Assembly: GCA_964492825.1 (NCBI GenBank)
Contig: CAZBLP010000001.1
Coordinates: 1 to 64,000 of the forward strand
Reading direction: 5' to 3'
DNA length: 64,000 nucleotides
Source: CAZBLP01 sp964492825
Lineage (GTDB): Bacteria; DYJV01
Part shown: positions 1 through 8,231 of the stretch, one piece after another
How positions within the stretch are numbered: position 1 is the first letter of the stretch
How the letters are laid out: every line of letters begins with the position of its first letter
Translations under genes and position numbers: made by a program
Notes under the pieces: generated by a model
What the model saw: the letters and a program-made list of their open reading frames with translations, nothing else
Told to the model about the DNA's origin: nothing
Database searches by the model: none

Positions 1-648
1 TTTTTTACAGTAAAATACAGAGGGAAAATGTTTCCAGCAGCAGATGCATATGCTAAGAAAATTGGTGTTGATGTAGTTGATACAGAAATTGTTGCACTTA
101 ATGCTTTGGAAGCAACTTCTCAGCTTTTGAATATGCAAAAAAGCGGTGCTGAGTGGGCTATTGTTCAAGAAACAAAAGCTACAGCAACTGTTTTAAAAGA
201 TGCTAAAAAACTTGGCCTTAAAACAAAATTCATTGCTCTTAACTGGGGTATGAATAAATTATTTGCTAAAATTGCAGGTGATGCAGCAGAAGGTGTTTAC
301 TGGACATGTCCTTTTGGTCTTTGGACAGATACAAATTTACCAGGTGTTCAGCTCATGAGAAAAGTTAGTATGAAATATCATCCTAATAAAAAAGACAGAA
401 TTGTATGTTATTCACAAGGTTTTGCAGCAATGTATGTAATGGCTGAAGCTTTAAAAAGAGCTAAATCTTACACAGGAGAAGGTATTAAAAATGCTCTTGA
501 ATCACTTAAAAACCTTGACACAGGCGGTTTAACAGGACCTATTACTTTTAGCAGCAAATCTCACAAAGGTTCTGTAAGTTTAAGAATTTATCAATTCCAA
601 AAAGGAAAATTCGTTGCAGTTTCAGATTATATAAAAGTTGCAAGGTAG
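1..648 (+). CDS. ABC transporter periplasmic substrate-binding protein, LivJ-like, 5' partial
   Basis: The reading frame is open from base 1, so the true start lies left of the window and only about the last 215 residues are present. The visible part is the second half of a type I periplasmic binding protein (Peripla_BP_6/LivJ family). It has the typical stretch where ligand proteins alternate between lobes (ATATVLKDAKKLGLKTKFIA) and ends with a short C-terminal strand region. It would bind a branched-chain amino acid or an organic or aromatic acid outside the inner membrane. The ATPase and acyl-CoA ligase genes that follow suggest the ligand is a carboxylic acid that is CoA-activated after uptake, which is inference. 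The family call is firm, the ligand is unknown. Confidence 0.9.
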   Translation, partial: FFTVKYRGKMFPAADAYAKKIGVDVVDTEIVALNALEATSQLLNMQKSGAEWAIVQETKATATVLKDAKKLGLKTKFIALNWGMNKLFAKIAGDAAEGVYWTCPFGLWTDTNLPGVQLMRKVSMKYHPNKKDRIVCYSQGFAAMYVMAEALKRAKSYTGEGIKNALESLKNLDTGGLTGPITFSSKSHKGSVSLRIYQFQKGKFVAVSDYIKVAR

Positions 649-657
649 TTTTTTTCA

Positions 658-676
658 GGCGGGGATATTCCCCGCC
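658..676 (+). terminator. GC-rich hairpin without U-tract after the binding-protein gene
   Basis: GGCGGGG (658-664) and CCCCGCC (670-676) form a perfect 7-bp stem with a 5-base loop, starting 10 bases after the stop codon. The T-run lies before the stem rather than after it, so this is not a classical intrinsic terminator. It may act as an mRNA 3' stabiliser or processing point that keeps binding-protein mRNA more abundant than the downstream ATPase mRNA, as is common in such operons. Confidence 0.55.
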
Positions 677-690
677 TATAAATAGAGAAA

Positions 691-738
691 GTGTTAGGTT
701 TTAAACGTTAAAAAATTTTAGCGCTTAAAACCTAATAC
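691..738 (+). repeat. Long inverted repeat in the leader of the livF-like gene
   Basis: The arms 691-708 and 721-738 pair almost completely: 14 contiguous positions including one G-U, then one mismatch and three more pairs, around a 12-base AT-rich loop. The core arm is TTAGGTTTTAA paired with TTAAAACCTAA. The hairpin ends about 15 bases before the ribosome-binding site of the next gene. No U-tract follows, so a leader structure or operator is more likely than a terminator. Confidence 0.6.
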
Positions 739-763
739 ATAATAATATTTTTTGGAGGAATAA

Positions 764-1600
764 ATGGCACAATCTGATAAAGATAAGTTTTTTGAGGGAC
801 TAAATATAATACTTGATGTTAGTAACATTGAAGTTGTTTATAATGAGGTTATTCTTGTTTTAAAAGGTCTTTCCCTTGCTGTTCCCGAAGGTAAAATAGT
901 TACACTGCTCGGCTCTAACGGTGCCGGGAAATCCACCACTTTAAAGGCTATTTCAGGATTATTGATTTCTGAAGATGGAGAAGTTACAGATGGCAAAATT
1001 TCATATGAAGATGAAATTATTAACAACAGTTATCCTGAAGATATAGTTAAAAAGGGTATTTTCCAAGTAATGGAGGGAAGGAGAGTTTTTAAGGAACTAA
1101 CTGTTGACGAAAATCTTGTGGCTGGCAGTTATATTAGAAAAGACACAAGTAATTTAAAATCTGACAAAGAGCATGTTTATGAGCTTTTTCCTGCACTTAG
1201 AAGAAGAATGAATATGAGGGCAGGTTATCTAAGCGGCGGGGAGCAGCAGATGCTTGCTATAGGAAGAGCTCTAATGGCAAAGCCGAAACTCCTCATGCTT
1301 GACGAACCTTCTTTAGGTTTGGCGCCTCTTCTTGTTAAAGAAATTTTTGAAACAATTAAACAGATAAATCAAGAAGGTACAACAATTCTGTTAGTTGAGC
1401 AAAATGCAAATCTTGCACTTTCAATTGCAGATTACGGATATATTATGGAAAATGGCAAGGTTGTTTTGGACGGTCCTGCGGATATTTTGAAAAACAATGA
1501 CGATGTTAAAGAATTTTATTTAGGATTATCAGAAGTAGGAAGCAAAAAAAGCTATAAAGACGTTAAGCATTACAGAAGAAGAAAAAGATGGTTATCTTAA
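764..1600 (+). CDS. livF: ABC transporter ATP-binding protein, LivF type
   Basis: This is the cytoplasmic ATPase of a branched-chain-amino-acid-type (HAAT family) ABC importer. Visible motifs are Walker A GSNGAGKST near residue 50, the signature LSGGEQQMLAIGRAL, Walker B LLMLDEPSLGLAP and the switch His region LLVEQNA. At 278 residues it is longer than the usual 235. The excess is an N-terminal extension of about 15 residues and a basic tail (KHYRRRKRWL), which I recall in LivF homologues paired with PaaK-like ligases. GGAGGA at 753-758 supports the ATG. It lies between a binding-protein gene and a CoA-ligase gene; the matching permeases and LivG are presumably left of the window. Confidence 0.92.
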   Translation: MAQSDKDKFFEGLNIILDVSNIEVVYNEVILVLKGLSLAVPEGKIVTLLGSNGAGKSTTLKAISGLLISEDGEVTDGKISYEDEIINNSYPEDIVKKGIFQVMEGRRVFKELTVDENLVAGSYIRKDTSNLKSDKEHVYELFPALRRRMNMRAGYLSGGEQQMLAIGRALMAKPKLLMLDEPSLGLAPLLVKEIFETIKQINQEGTTILLVEQNANLALSIADYGYIMENGKVVLDGPADILKNNDDVKEFYLGLSEVGSKKSYKDVKHYRRRKRWLS

Positions 1601-1653
1601 TATGCTCAATTGTTCTGAAATAAACGACTTTTGAGAATAAAAGGAGGAAGATA

Positions 1654-2928
1654 ATGGGTGACACAAGAATAAAATATTATAATAGGGAAAACGAATGTTC
1701 CTCTGTTGAAGAGAGAATGGAAAGGCAATTCAGGCAATTTAAACAAGATTTGGAATTTGCATATAATAACTGTGAATATTATAAAAATCTTTTTGGAGAA
1801 GATTTTAATATAGACGATATAAAATCTTACGATGATATTGTTAAAATTCCCAAAACAAACAAATCCAATATTGTCAATATTCATAAATCAAAATACCCTT
1901 TTGGAGGAATGTTAGCCAAAGGTGCCAAATTAAAAAGAATATATATTTCTCCTGGACCAATATATGATCCAGAAGGTGATGTTGAAGATTACTGGAATCT
2001 TAGAGAAATTTTTACAAATGTAGGTTTTGTTGAAGGAGACAGAGTAATAGATACTTTTAGTTATCATTTAACACCAGCAGGTATTTTTTGCGATGAAGCT
2101 TTAAAAAGTATTGGTTGCACAATGGTACCAACAGGAGTGGGCAATACTGAAATACAAATACAAACTTTGAAAAATCTTCAAGTTACAGGTTACATTGGTA
2201 CTCCTTCATTTTTGAATATGCTTATTAAAAAAGCTGAGGAAGCTGGTTATAACTGGAATAAAGATTTTAATTTAAAAATTGCTTGTGTTGCAGGAGAAAT
2301 GCTGCCTAATTCCATGAGAAAAGATTTTGAGGAAAAGTACAATATTCTTGTGAGACAATTTTTTGCAACAGCAGATATGGGCGGTATTGGGTATGAGTGT
2401 TATTATAAATCAGGAATACATTTTTCTGAAAACAGATTGGTTGAAGTTGTTAATCCTGAGACAGGTGAACATTGTGCTCCGGGAGAACCTGGCGAATTGG
2501 TTGTTTCCACACTTGGAAACAGAACATATCCTTTAATCAGGCTTGGCACAGGTGATTTGATTATTCATGCAGAAGATGAATGTGGTTGCGGAAGAACATC
2601 ATTTAGAATAGATAAAATAGTTGGCAGAGTTGATATGGTTACAAAAGTAAGAGGTATGTTTATACATCCGGGACAGGTAAATGAATTAATCAATAAATTC
2701 GAGTATATTGTTAAAGGCAAAATAATTATTTCAAGAGAAAACGATTATGATACCATGACTTTTTATGCTGAGCTTGCCAAAGACATTCCATTAACAGAAA
2801 CTTATAAAGATAAAATTCTCAATGCTATAAGGGATATTTTTAAGCTTAAGGGAGATGTTCAGTTTGTTGAGTCCGGTTTTATAAAAGATGATGATAAATT
2901 AATAGATGATCAAAGGAAATGGGACTAA
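1654..2928 (+). CDS. PaaK-like adenylate-forming acyl-CoA ligase with altered P-loop
   Basis: The 424-residue protein aligns with the phenylacetate-CoA ligase (PaaK)/coenzyme F390 synthetase family. The C-terminal half is convincing: an adenylate-binding YPLIRLGTGDL segment, then GRVDMVTKVRGMFIHPGQV leading into the small AMP-binding C domain. The usual N-terminal P-loop (SSGTTGKPT in PaaK) is replaced at the equivalent place by ISPGPIYDPEGD, so ATP binding at that loop must differ. AGGAGG lies 7 bases before the ATG. Its place directly after a Liv-type ATPase suggests CoA activation of the imported acid, but activity is uncertain because of the changed loop. Confidence 0.8.
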   Translation: MGDTRIKYYNRENECSSVEERMERQFRQFKQDLEFAYNNCEYYKNLFGEDFNIDDIKSYDDIVKIPKTNKSNIVNIHKSKYPFGGMLAKGAKLKRIYISPGPIYDPEGDVEDYWNLREIFTNVGFVEGDRVIDTFSYHLTPAGIFCDEALKSIGCTMVPTGVGNTEIQIQTLKNLQVTGYIGTPSFLNMLIKKAEEAGYNWNKDFNLKIACVAGEMLPNSMRKDFEEKYNILVRQFFATADMGGIGYECYYKSGIHFSENRLVEVVNPETGEHCAPGEPGELVVSTLGNRTYPLIRLGTGDLIIHAEDECGCGRTSFRIDKIVGRVDMVTKVRGMFIHPGQVNELINKFEYIVKGKIIISRENDYDTMTFYAELAKDIPLTETYKDKILNAIRDIFKLKGDVQFVESGFIKDDDKLIDDQRKWD

Positions 2929-3036
2929 CTTTTTATAAACTTCAACTTGATTTTTTTTAAAATAAATTATACTTTAAATATATTAATTACAAAAGGAGTT
3001 AACAATGAGAGTTAGAGATTTTATGAAAACAAATGT

Positions 3037-3136
3037 NNNNNNNNNNNNNNNNNNNNNNNNNNNNNNNNNNNNNNNNNNNNNNNNNNNNNNNNNNNNNNNN
3101 NNNNNNNNNNNNNNNNNNNNNNNNNNNNNNNNNNNN
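3037..3136. other. 100-N scaffold gap with identical 55-bp flanks
   Basis: Exactly 100 N separate two contig ends. Bases 2982-3036 and 3137-3191 are identical over 55 positions and include the ribosome-binding site, the ATG and the first ten codons of the CBS gene. A 55-base identity ending exactly at both gap edges is what contigs sharing one k-mer (k=55) look like. The true sequence is therefore most likely continuous, with the gap and one copy removed. Confidence 0.95.
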
Positions 3137-3159
3137 ATTAATTACAAAAGGAGTTAACA

Positions 3160-3825
3160 ATGAGAGTTAGAGATTTTATGAAAACAAATGTTATTGCAGT
3201 GCCCAGCAGCACTTCAATTTATGATGCTTTAAAAATTATGAAAGAAAACCAAATCAAAAGATTGCCCATAGTTGACAATGGTAAATTAGTAGGTATTGTT
3301 ACAAGAAGAGGACTAAAAGAAGCTACTCCGTCTAAAGCAACTACCTTAAGCATATATGAATTAAACTATCTTTTATCCAAAATGACAGTAAAAGATGTTA
3401 TGCATAAGAAAATTATTACAGTTCCACCTGATTTTTCATTTGAAGCAGCAGCTTATACAATGCACAAATATCAAATTGGGGGCTTACCTGTAACAGAGGG
3501 GAAAAAATTAGTGGGATTTGTAACTTCCAATGACCTGTTTAATGTTATGGTTCAGATGAACGGACTTGATGTTGAAGCATCAAGAATAACTGTAGAAGTT
3601 GACGATGACAAAGCAAACGAAGCTCTTCTCAAAATAGCTGAGATAGTTAATAAACATGAAGCTGAATTAAAAGTTATTTCAGTTATGAATTTGCCTCAAT
3701 ACTTACATAAAAAACATATTATAGTCAGAAGTGTTGTAACTGAGAATGTTAACAAAATAGTTGAGGAAGTTAAAGCTGAAGGTTATAATGTTGTAAGTAT
3801 TCTTGAAAAAACAAGATTTGTATAA
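3160..3825 (+). CDS. CBS-domain pair protein with C-terminal ACT-like domain (AcuB-like)
   Basis: Two CBS motifs (about residues 7-60 and 78-130) are followed by an ACT-like regulatory domain (about 140-221). This CBS-CBS-ACT layout is that of AcuB-type proteins, which sense adenosine nucleotides and small ligands in the cytoplasm. GGAG sits 6 bases before the ATG. A truncated copy of the same start (3005-3036) lies left of the scaffold gap and is an assembly duplicate, not a second gene. The gene stands alone and is closed by a strong terminator. Its target is unknown, although AcuB-like proteins often accompany acyl-CoA metabolism. Confidence 0.85.
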   Translation: MRVRDFMKTNVIAVPSSTSIYDALKIMKENQIKRLPIVDNGKLVGIVTRRGLKEATPSKATTLSIYELNYLLSKMTVKDVMHKKIITVPPDFSFEAAAYTMHKYQIGGLPVTEGKKLVGFVTSNDLFNVMVQMNGLDVEASRITVEVDDDKANEALLKIAEIVNKHEAELKVISVMNLPQYLHKKHIIVRSVVTENVNKIVEEVKAEGYNVVSILEKTRFV

Positions 3826-3854
3826 AATTTTTCACGTATAATATTATTACAAAT

Positions 3855-3899
3855 AAAAACAGGCAAGAGGTATATCATATTACCTTAAGCCTGTTTTTT
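3855..3899 (+). terminator. Intrinsic terminator after the CBS gene
   Basis: AAAACAGGC (3856-3864) pairs with GCCTGTTTT (3889-3897), with an inner AGGTA/TACCT stem, and the arm runs into TTTTTT. It begins about 30 bases after the stop codon of the CBS gene. The A-rich left flank means it could also terminate from the other side. Confidence 0.9.
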
Positions 3900-4045
3900 A
3901 TTTATTTAAAATTTTTCAATTAAAAAACCACTTCAACATAGCAATTCTGTGATTTTTCCAGACCAATGATTATCTGATTGAACAAAATACAAAATACAAA
4001 ATATAAAATTGAATAGTTTTTTGGCTAAGTGCAGAGAAATTTAAG

Positions 4046-4074
4046 TTGATTTTTATTATGTTATAAATTATAAT
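4046..4074 (+). promoter_or_regulatory. Sigma-70-type promoter of the ABC/TRAP composite operon
   Basis: TTGATT (4046-4051) and a perfect TATAAT (4069-4074) are separated by 17 bases. Transcription would start near 4081, about 30 bases before the binding-protein ATG, leaving room for the strong AAGGAGGGG ribosome-binding site. The remaining intergenic bases from 3900 show only AT-rich low-complexity sequence. Confidence 0.75.
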
Positions 4075-4112
4075 AACATTGTTTTAGAAAACCAATTTAA
4101 AGGAGGGGAAAC

Positions 4113-5339
4113 ATGAAAAAGAGAATCTTTTCACTGTTACTGGCACTATTTTTTATATTTGGTATGTTTGGCACAGGTGCTTTTGCATCTAAAAAGCCTG
4201 TAAAAATCGGTTTTATTTATATTCTTTCAGGGCCTTTTGCCACTTATGGACAGTTTGCAAAAAAGGGTGCTTTAATGGCTATTGATGAGATTAACAAATC
4301 AGGCGGTATTCTGGGGCATCCTGTAGAAGCTTATTTTGAGGATTCTACTGCAAAACCAGCTGTTGCTCTTAGAGCAATAAGAAAACTTGTTCTGCAGAAA
4401 AAGGTTGATGCTTTAATCGGGCTTGATTCAAGCGGTGTTGCAAAATCCGTTGTTGGAACAATTGAGCAATTAAAAACGCCTCTTATAATTACTCATGCTG
4501 CTACACCTGATGTTACAGGCAAACAGTGTAATCAATATACTTTCAGAATTTCAGTTAATCTTTCCCAGAATGTTAAAGCAGCAGCAATATTAGCCTCAAA
4601 AATGAATGCTAAAAAATGGACAACAATTGGCCCTGCTTATGCTTTTGGTTTTCAATCATGGGAGTATTTCCAAAAATATTTAAAACAGTTGAAATCTGAT
4701 GCAGAATTTTTCCCAAAAGAAAAAGTTGCGTTTCCACCTTTTAAAACAACTGATTTCAGTCCTTATATTACAAAGGTTATGAATTCCAATCCTGACGGTG
4801 TTTTAATATCCCTGTGGGGTGGCAATCTTGTTAATTTTATAAGACAGGCAAAAGATATGGGATTCTTTAATGGCAAATATCAGGTATTAATTACTTTAGG
4901 AGCTGCTATTGAAGTTTTATCAGCTCTTGGAGATAAAATGCCCGAAGGCTTATGGGTTGGCACAAGATACTGGTTTCTTGCAAATGATTCAGATTTAAAC
5001 AAAAAGTTTGTAAAAGATTATTACAAAAAATATAAAAATTATCCTTCTTATAATGCTCACGGTGCTTACAGTGCTGTATATGCGTATAAAAAAGCAGCTG
5101 AGAAAGCTAAATCTGTCAGCAAATCAAAAATTGTGAAAGCTCTTGAAGGATTATCAATTGAACTTCCAGTTGGCAAAGTTTATATAAGAGCTCAAGATCA
5201 TCAGGCAGTTACAGATGCCACTTGGGGAAAAACCAAGTTTACAAAAAAATATCCTTTTGCTATTTTAGACCCAATTAAGGTCTTTCCTGGTAAAGAAGTT
5301 ACAAGACCAGTTAATTTAACTGGATGTAATTTAAAATAA
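4113..5339 (+). CDS. ABC transporter periplasmic substrate-binding protein, LivJ-like
   Basis: This 408-residue exported protein begins with a classical Sec signal peptide (MKKR, a hydrophobic core, then a TGAFA cleavage region near residue 26). The mature part starts with the Peripla_BP_6 hallmark VKIGFIYILSGPFATYGQFA and GALMAIDEINKSGGILGHPV. It captures a branched-chain amino acid, amide or aromatic/organic acid for the LivHMGF system encoded downstream. It is first in the operon, directly behind a strong promoter, with ribosome-binding site GGAGGGG. It resembles the partial protein at the left edge, so the window holds two paralogous uptake systems. The ligand cannot be told from sequence. 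Confidence 0.93.
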   Translation: MKKRIFSLLLALFFIFGMFGTGAFASKKPVKIGFIYILSGPFATYGQFAKKGALMAIDEINKSGGILGHPVEAYFEDSTAKPAVALRAIRKLVLQKKVDALIGLDSSGVAKSVVGTIEQLKTPLIITHAATPDVTGKQCNQYTFRISVNLSQNVKAAAILASKMNAKKWTTIGPAYAFGFQSWEYFQKYLKQLKSDAEFFPKEKVAFPPFKTTDFSPYITKVMNSNPDGVLISLWGGNLVNFIRQAKDMGFFNGKYQVLITLGAAIEVLSALGDKMPEGLWVGTRYWFLANDSDLNKKFVKDYYKKYKNYPSYNAHGAYSAVYAYKKAAEKAKSVSKSKIVKALEGLSIELPVGKVYIRAQDHQAVTDATWGKTKFTKKYPFAILDPIKVFPGKEVTRPVNLTGCNLK

Positions 5340-5353
5340 GAGGTTATTAATTT

Positions 5354-6214
5354 TTGGAAACTTTTGTGTTGAATCTTTTAAATGGATTAAGCTGGGGAAT
5401 GTTGTTATTCCTCATATCAGCAGGTTTATCCACTGTTTTCGGAGTCATGGGCATATTGAACTTTGCCCATGGCTCATTTTATATGATTGGTGCATATTTT
5501 TGTATGGAAGTTATGCACATTATCCCTAATTTTTGGCTGGGATTGATTGTGGCGCCTATTGGTGTTGGCATACTTGGTGTAGTTATTGAAAAAACTCTTT
5601 TAAATAAAATCTACAATCGTGATGTTACTTTTCAGCTGTTATTGACATTTGCCATTTTACTGGTTTTAGATGACAGTGTAAGGCTAATTTGGGGTGCAGG
5701 TTATCATATTGTTGATCCCCCTAAACTTCTCTCAGGAGTTTTCCATATATTTTCAAGTACCTATCCAATATACAGAATTTTTATTATAATTATGGGTCCT
5801 GTTGTTGGAGTCAGTTTATGGGCTTTTTTTTATTTCACCAAATACGGGAAAATAGTCAGAGCAGCTGCTATGGATAGGGAAATGGCAGAAGGAGTAGGGT
5901 TAAATGTACCTGCTATTTTTACTGCTGTTTTTGCTCTTGGTTCATGGCTTGCAGGTATAGGCGGAGCTCTTGCGGCACCTTTTCAAAGCATTGCACCTTC
6001 AATGGGTGAGAGAATTATTATTGAAAGTTTTATTGTGGTGGTTGTAGGCGGACTTGGCAGTTTTCCGGGAGCTTTTGCAGGTGCTCTCATGCTCGGATTA
6101 CTTGAATCTTTTGGTACGGAATTAGTCGGTGAAATTCAGATGGCGCTACCTTATATGTTATTGGCAATAATTTTACTTATAAAGCCAACAGGATTATTCG
6201 GAGAAAAACAGTAA
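5354..6214 (+). CDS. livH: ABC transporter permease LivH
   Basis: This 286-residue inner-membrane permease has about eight hydrophobic segments. Hallmarks are GLSTVFGVMGILNFAHGSFYM near the N-terminus and the cytoplasmic coupling region with RAAAMDREMAEGVGLNV. The C-terminal FIVVVVGGLGSFPGAFAGAL is typical of LivH. Translation starts at TTG, supported by AAGAGG ending at 5343, about 10 bases upstream; no ATG gives the complete first segment. It is 14 bases after the binding-protein gene and abuts livM. It would form the translocation pore with LivM. Confidence 0.93.
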   Translation: METFVLNLLNGLSWGMLLFLISAGLSTVFGVMGILNFAHGSFYMIGAYFCMEVMHIIPNFWLGLIVAPIGVGILGVVIEKTLLNKIYNRDVTFQLLLTFAILLVLDDSVRLIWGAGYHIVDPPKLLSGVFHIFSSTYPIYRIFIIIMGPVVGVSLWAFFYFTKYGKIVRAAAMDREMAEGVGLNVPAIFTAVFALGSWLAGIGGALAAPFQSIAPSMGERIIIESFIVVVVGGLGSFPGAFAGALMLGLLESFGTELVGEIQMALPYMLLAIILLIKPTGLFGEKQ

Positions 6215-7174
6215 ATGCTGAAAATCAAAATACCTTTTATTGTGTGCTTGATTTTACTTTTGTTAAGTATTCCTTTTATTTTTTCTGAATATTGGCTTCT
6301 CATTTTAAGTGAAATTCTTATAATGGGGCTTTTTGCAATTAGTTTCAATCTTTTATTCGGATATTCAGGTTTATTATCTTTCGGACATGCCGGTTTTTTC
6401 GGTGTTGGTGCATATACAGCGGCATTACTGCTTCAACATAATATTACTTCTATTTTTCTGATTATTATAATAGGTATTGTTGTTTCTGGAATTATTTCTT
6501 TTATTATAGGATTTTTATCTGTAAAACATGATGAAATTTATTTTGCAATGATTACTCTGGCATTTGGAATGATGTTATTTACAATTGCCCATAATTGGAC
6601 ATCACTAACCGGAGGAAGTGACGGACTGCCATTAATGACCATGCCTGTAATAAAAATTGCAGGAAAAGAATTTTCCTTTTTTGAACCTCAGACTATTTAT
6701 TATTTCACATTAATTATTACTGTAGTTTCCACTTTTATTCTTTACAGAATTGTTAATTCTCATTTTGGGTTAATATTAACGGGAATCAGAGAAAATAAAA
6801 ACAGGCTGATATTTGCAGGTGCCAATATTAGTAACATAAGATTATTTGCTTTTGTGATTTCAGCTATATTTTCCAGTATAGCAGGAATAATTTTTTGTTT
6901 TTTCAGTAGTATGGCAACTCCTGATTCTCTTCATTGGAGTTTTTCGGCAAAACCGGTTATTATGTCAGTTTTAGGAGGTGCAGAGGTTTTTCTCGGTCCT
7001 TTGTTTGGTTCAATTGTATTTTACATTTTAGAGCAAATTATAAGGCAGTTTACTGATAATTGGATGATATTCCTTGGAATTTTTCTAATTCCCATAGTAA
7101 TTTTTTTTCCAAAAGGAATTTTAGGAACTTTTTTAAATGTTTTTAATAAAGAAAAAGGAGGCAAAAATGGATAG
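6215..7174 (+). CDS. livM: ABC transporter permease LivM
   Basis: This 319-residue permease is the partner of LivH. It shows the family motif SFNLLFGYSGLLSFGHAGFFGVGAY, GGSDGL after the middle segments and a C-terminal SVLGGAEVFLGPLFGSIVF block. The start codon directly follows the livH stop with no gap, implying translational coupling. Its last codons overlap the ribosome-binding site and first bases of the TRAP dctP gene, which ties the two transporters into one transcript. In typical liv operons livG follows here; instead a TRAP system intervenes. Confidence 0.93.
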   Translation: MLKIKIPFIVCLILLLLSIPFIFSEYWLLILSEILIMGLFAISFNLLFGYSGLLSFGHAGFFGVGAYTAALLLQHNITSIFLIIIIGIVVSGIISFIIGFLSVKHDEIYFAMITLAFGMMLFTIAHNWTSLTGGSDGLPLMTMPVIKIAGKEFSFFEPQTIYYFTLIITVVSTFILYRIVNSHFGLILTGIRENKNRLIFAGANISNIRLFAFVISAIFSSIAGIIFCFFSSMATPDSLHWSFSAKPVIMSVLGGAEVFLGPLFGSIVFYILEQIIRQFTDNWMIFLGIFLIPIVIFFPKGILGTFLNVFNKEKGGKNG

Positions 7175-8198
7175 TAAAAAATTAAGCAGAAGGGATTTTA
7201 TAAAAAAAACAGCTATCACCGGAGGCGCTGCTGTTGTGGGGTCGCAGTTCGGATTTAATATTTTGTCTGCAAAATCAAAAATTGAGCTTACATTTTCCAC
7301 AATGTTTCCTACAAGTTATTTCTGGACGCCAATAGCTCAAAAATGGTGTAAATATATTGAAAAAGAATCACATGGTGATGTTAAAATAAAGTTTTTTCAC
7401 AGCGGCCAGTTATTTAAAGCAAAAGCGGAATTATCCGCATTGCAAAGAGGTGAAATTGACTTATCTATTCCAAATGCCAATTATCAATCTGGGACAATCC
7501 CAGGTTCAGATGTGGGAGCTTTGCCGTTTTTATTGAAAAATGAAGATGACGCATGGCACATAATAAAAAAAGGTTTATGGGAACAAGGCTTAAAAGATAA
7601 ATGGCTTAGAAAAAATATAAACATATTGGCAGAAACACCTGCTGGAATGTATCAATTTGGCAATTTAAAACATCCTATAAAAACTCCTGAAGATGTGAAA
7701 GGTCTGATTTGGGCAGTGTCAAGTAAAGCTCATGCAAAAGCTATTGTAGAGCTTGGCGGCTCTCCTACATTTATGTCGTCAAGCAGGCTTTATACAGCTT
7801 TTCAGAGAAAAACTATTGACGGATGCCTGAGACCGTATCTTACATACGGCGGAAGAAAATTGTATGAAGTAATAAAATATTTAACTGTTGCAAATGTTGG
7901 AAACTATACTATACTTTTATGTTTCAACAATAGAAAGTATAAATCTTTACCGTCTGATATAAGAAATCTTTTTGATTCTTCATCTGCTAAATGGGCTCAG
8001 TGGTCATTTGCAGGAGTAAAGGATACTGTTAGAAAATCATTAAAGTTATTTAAAGAAAAAGGCATGGAAATAAACAGACTTGATGATAAAACTTTTAATG
8101 AATTCAAAAAAAGATTGTCGCCTGTTTATGAATGGTGGCTTGAGCAGGTACCTGATGGTAAAAAATATATTGATTTTATAGAGAAGAACCATATTTAA
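7167..8198 (+). CDS. dctP: TRAP transporter substrate-binding protein DctP, Tat-exported
   Basis: This 343-residue protein is the periplasmic binding component of a tripartite ATP-independent transporter for a carboxylate-type ligand. It begins with a twin-arginine signal, SRRDFIKK followed by a hydrophobic stretch ending near residue 37. That implies folding before export, which is common in TRAP P-proteins of this type. The DctP fold is marked by VKIKFFHSGQLFKAKAELSA and the central KTPEDVKGLIWAV with the substrate-binding region after it. ATG at 7167 is chosen because AAGGAGG lies 8 bases upstream; an upstream in-frame ATG at 7137 would put ten residues before the Tat signal. Confidence 0.9.
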   Translation: MDSKKLSRRDFIKKTAITGGAAVVGSQFGFNILSAKSKIELTFSTMFPTSYFWTPIAQKWCKYIEKESHGDVKIKFFHSGQLFKAKAELSALQRGEIDLSIPNANYQSGTIPGSDVGALPFLLKNEDDAWHIIKKGLWEQGLKDKWLRKNINILAETPAGMYQFGNLKHPIKTPEDVKGLIWAVSSKAHAKAIVELGGSPTFMSSSRLYTAFQRKTIDGCLRPYLTYGGRKLYEVIKYLTVANVGNYTILLCFNNRKYKSLPSDIRNLFDSSSAKWAQWSFAGVKDTVRKSLKLFKEKGMEINRLDDKTFNEFKKRLSPVYEWWLEQVPDGKKYIDFIEKNHI

Positions 8199-8231
8199 AT
8201 GAATAATGAAAAATGAATATGGTGTATAAAA

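Noticed and set aside
3005..3036. A second, truncated CBS-domain gene start before the N gap
   Set aside because: It is an exact copy of the start after the gap, within the 55-base identical flank, so it is an assembly duplicate and not a tandem gene.
3981..4007. Short tandem ACAAAAT-like repeats resembling a direct-repeat array
   Set aside because: There are only about three imperfect 7-base units of low-complexity AT sequence, so this is not a CRISPR or iteron array.
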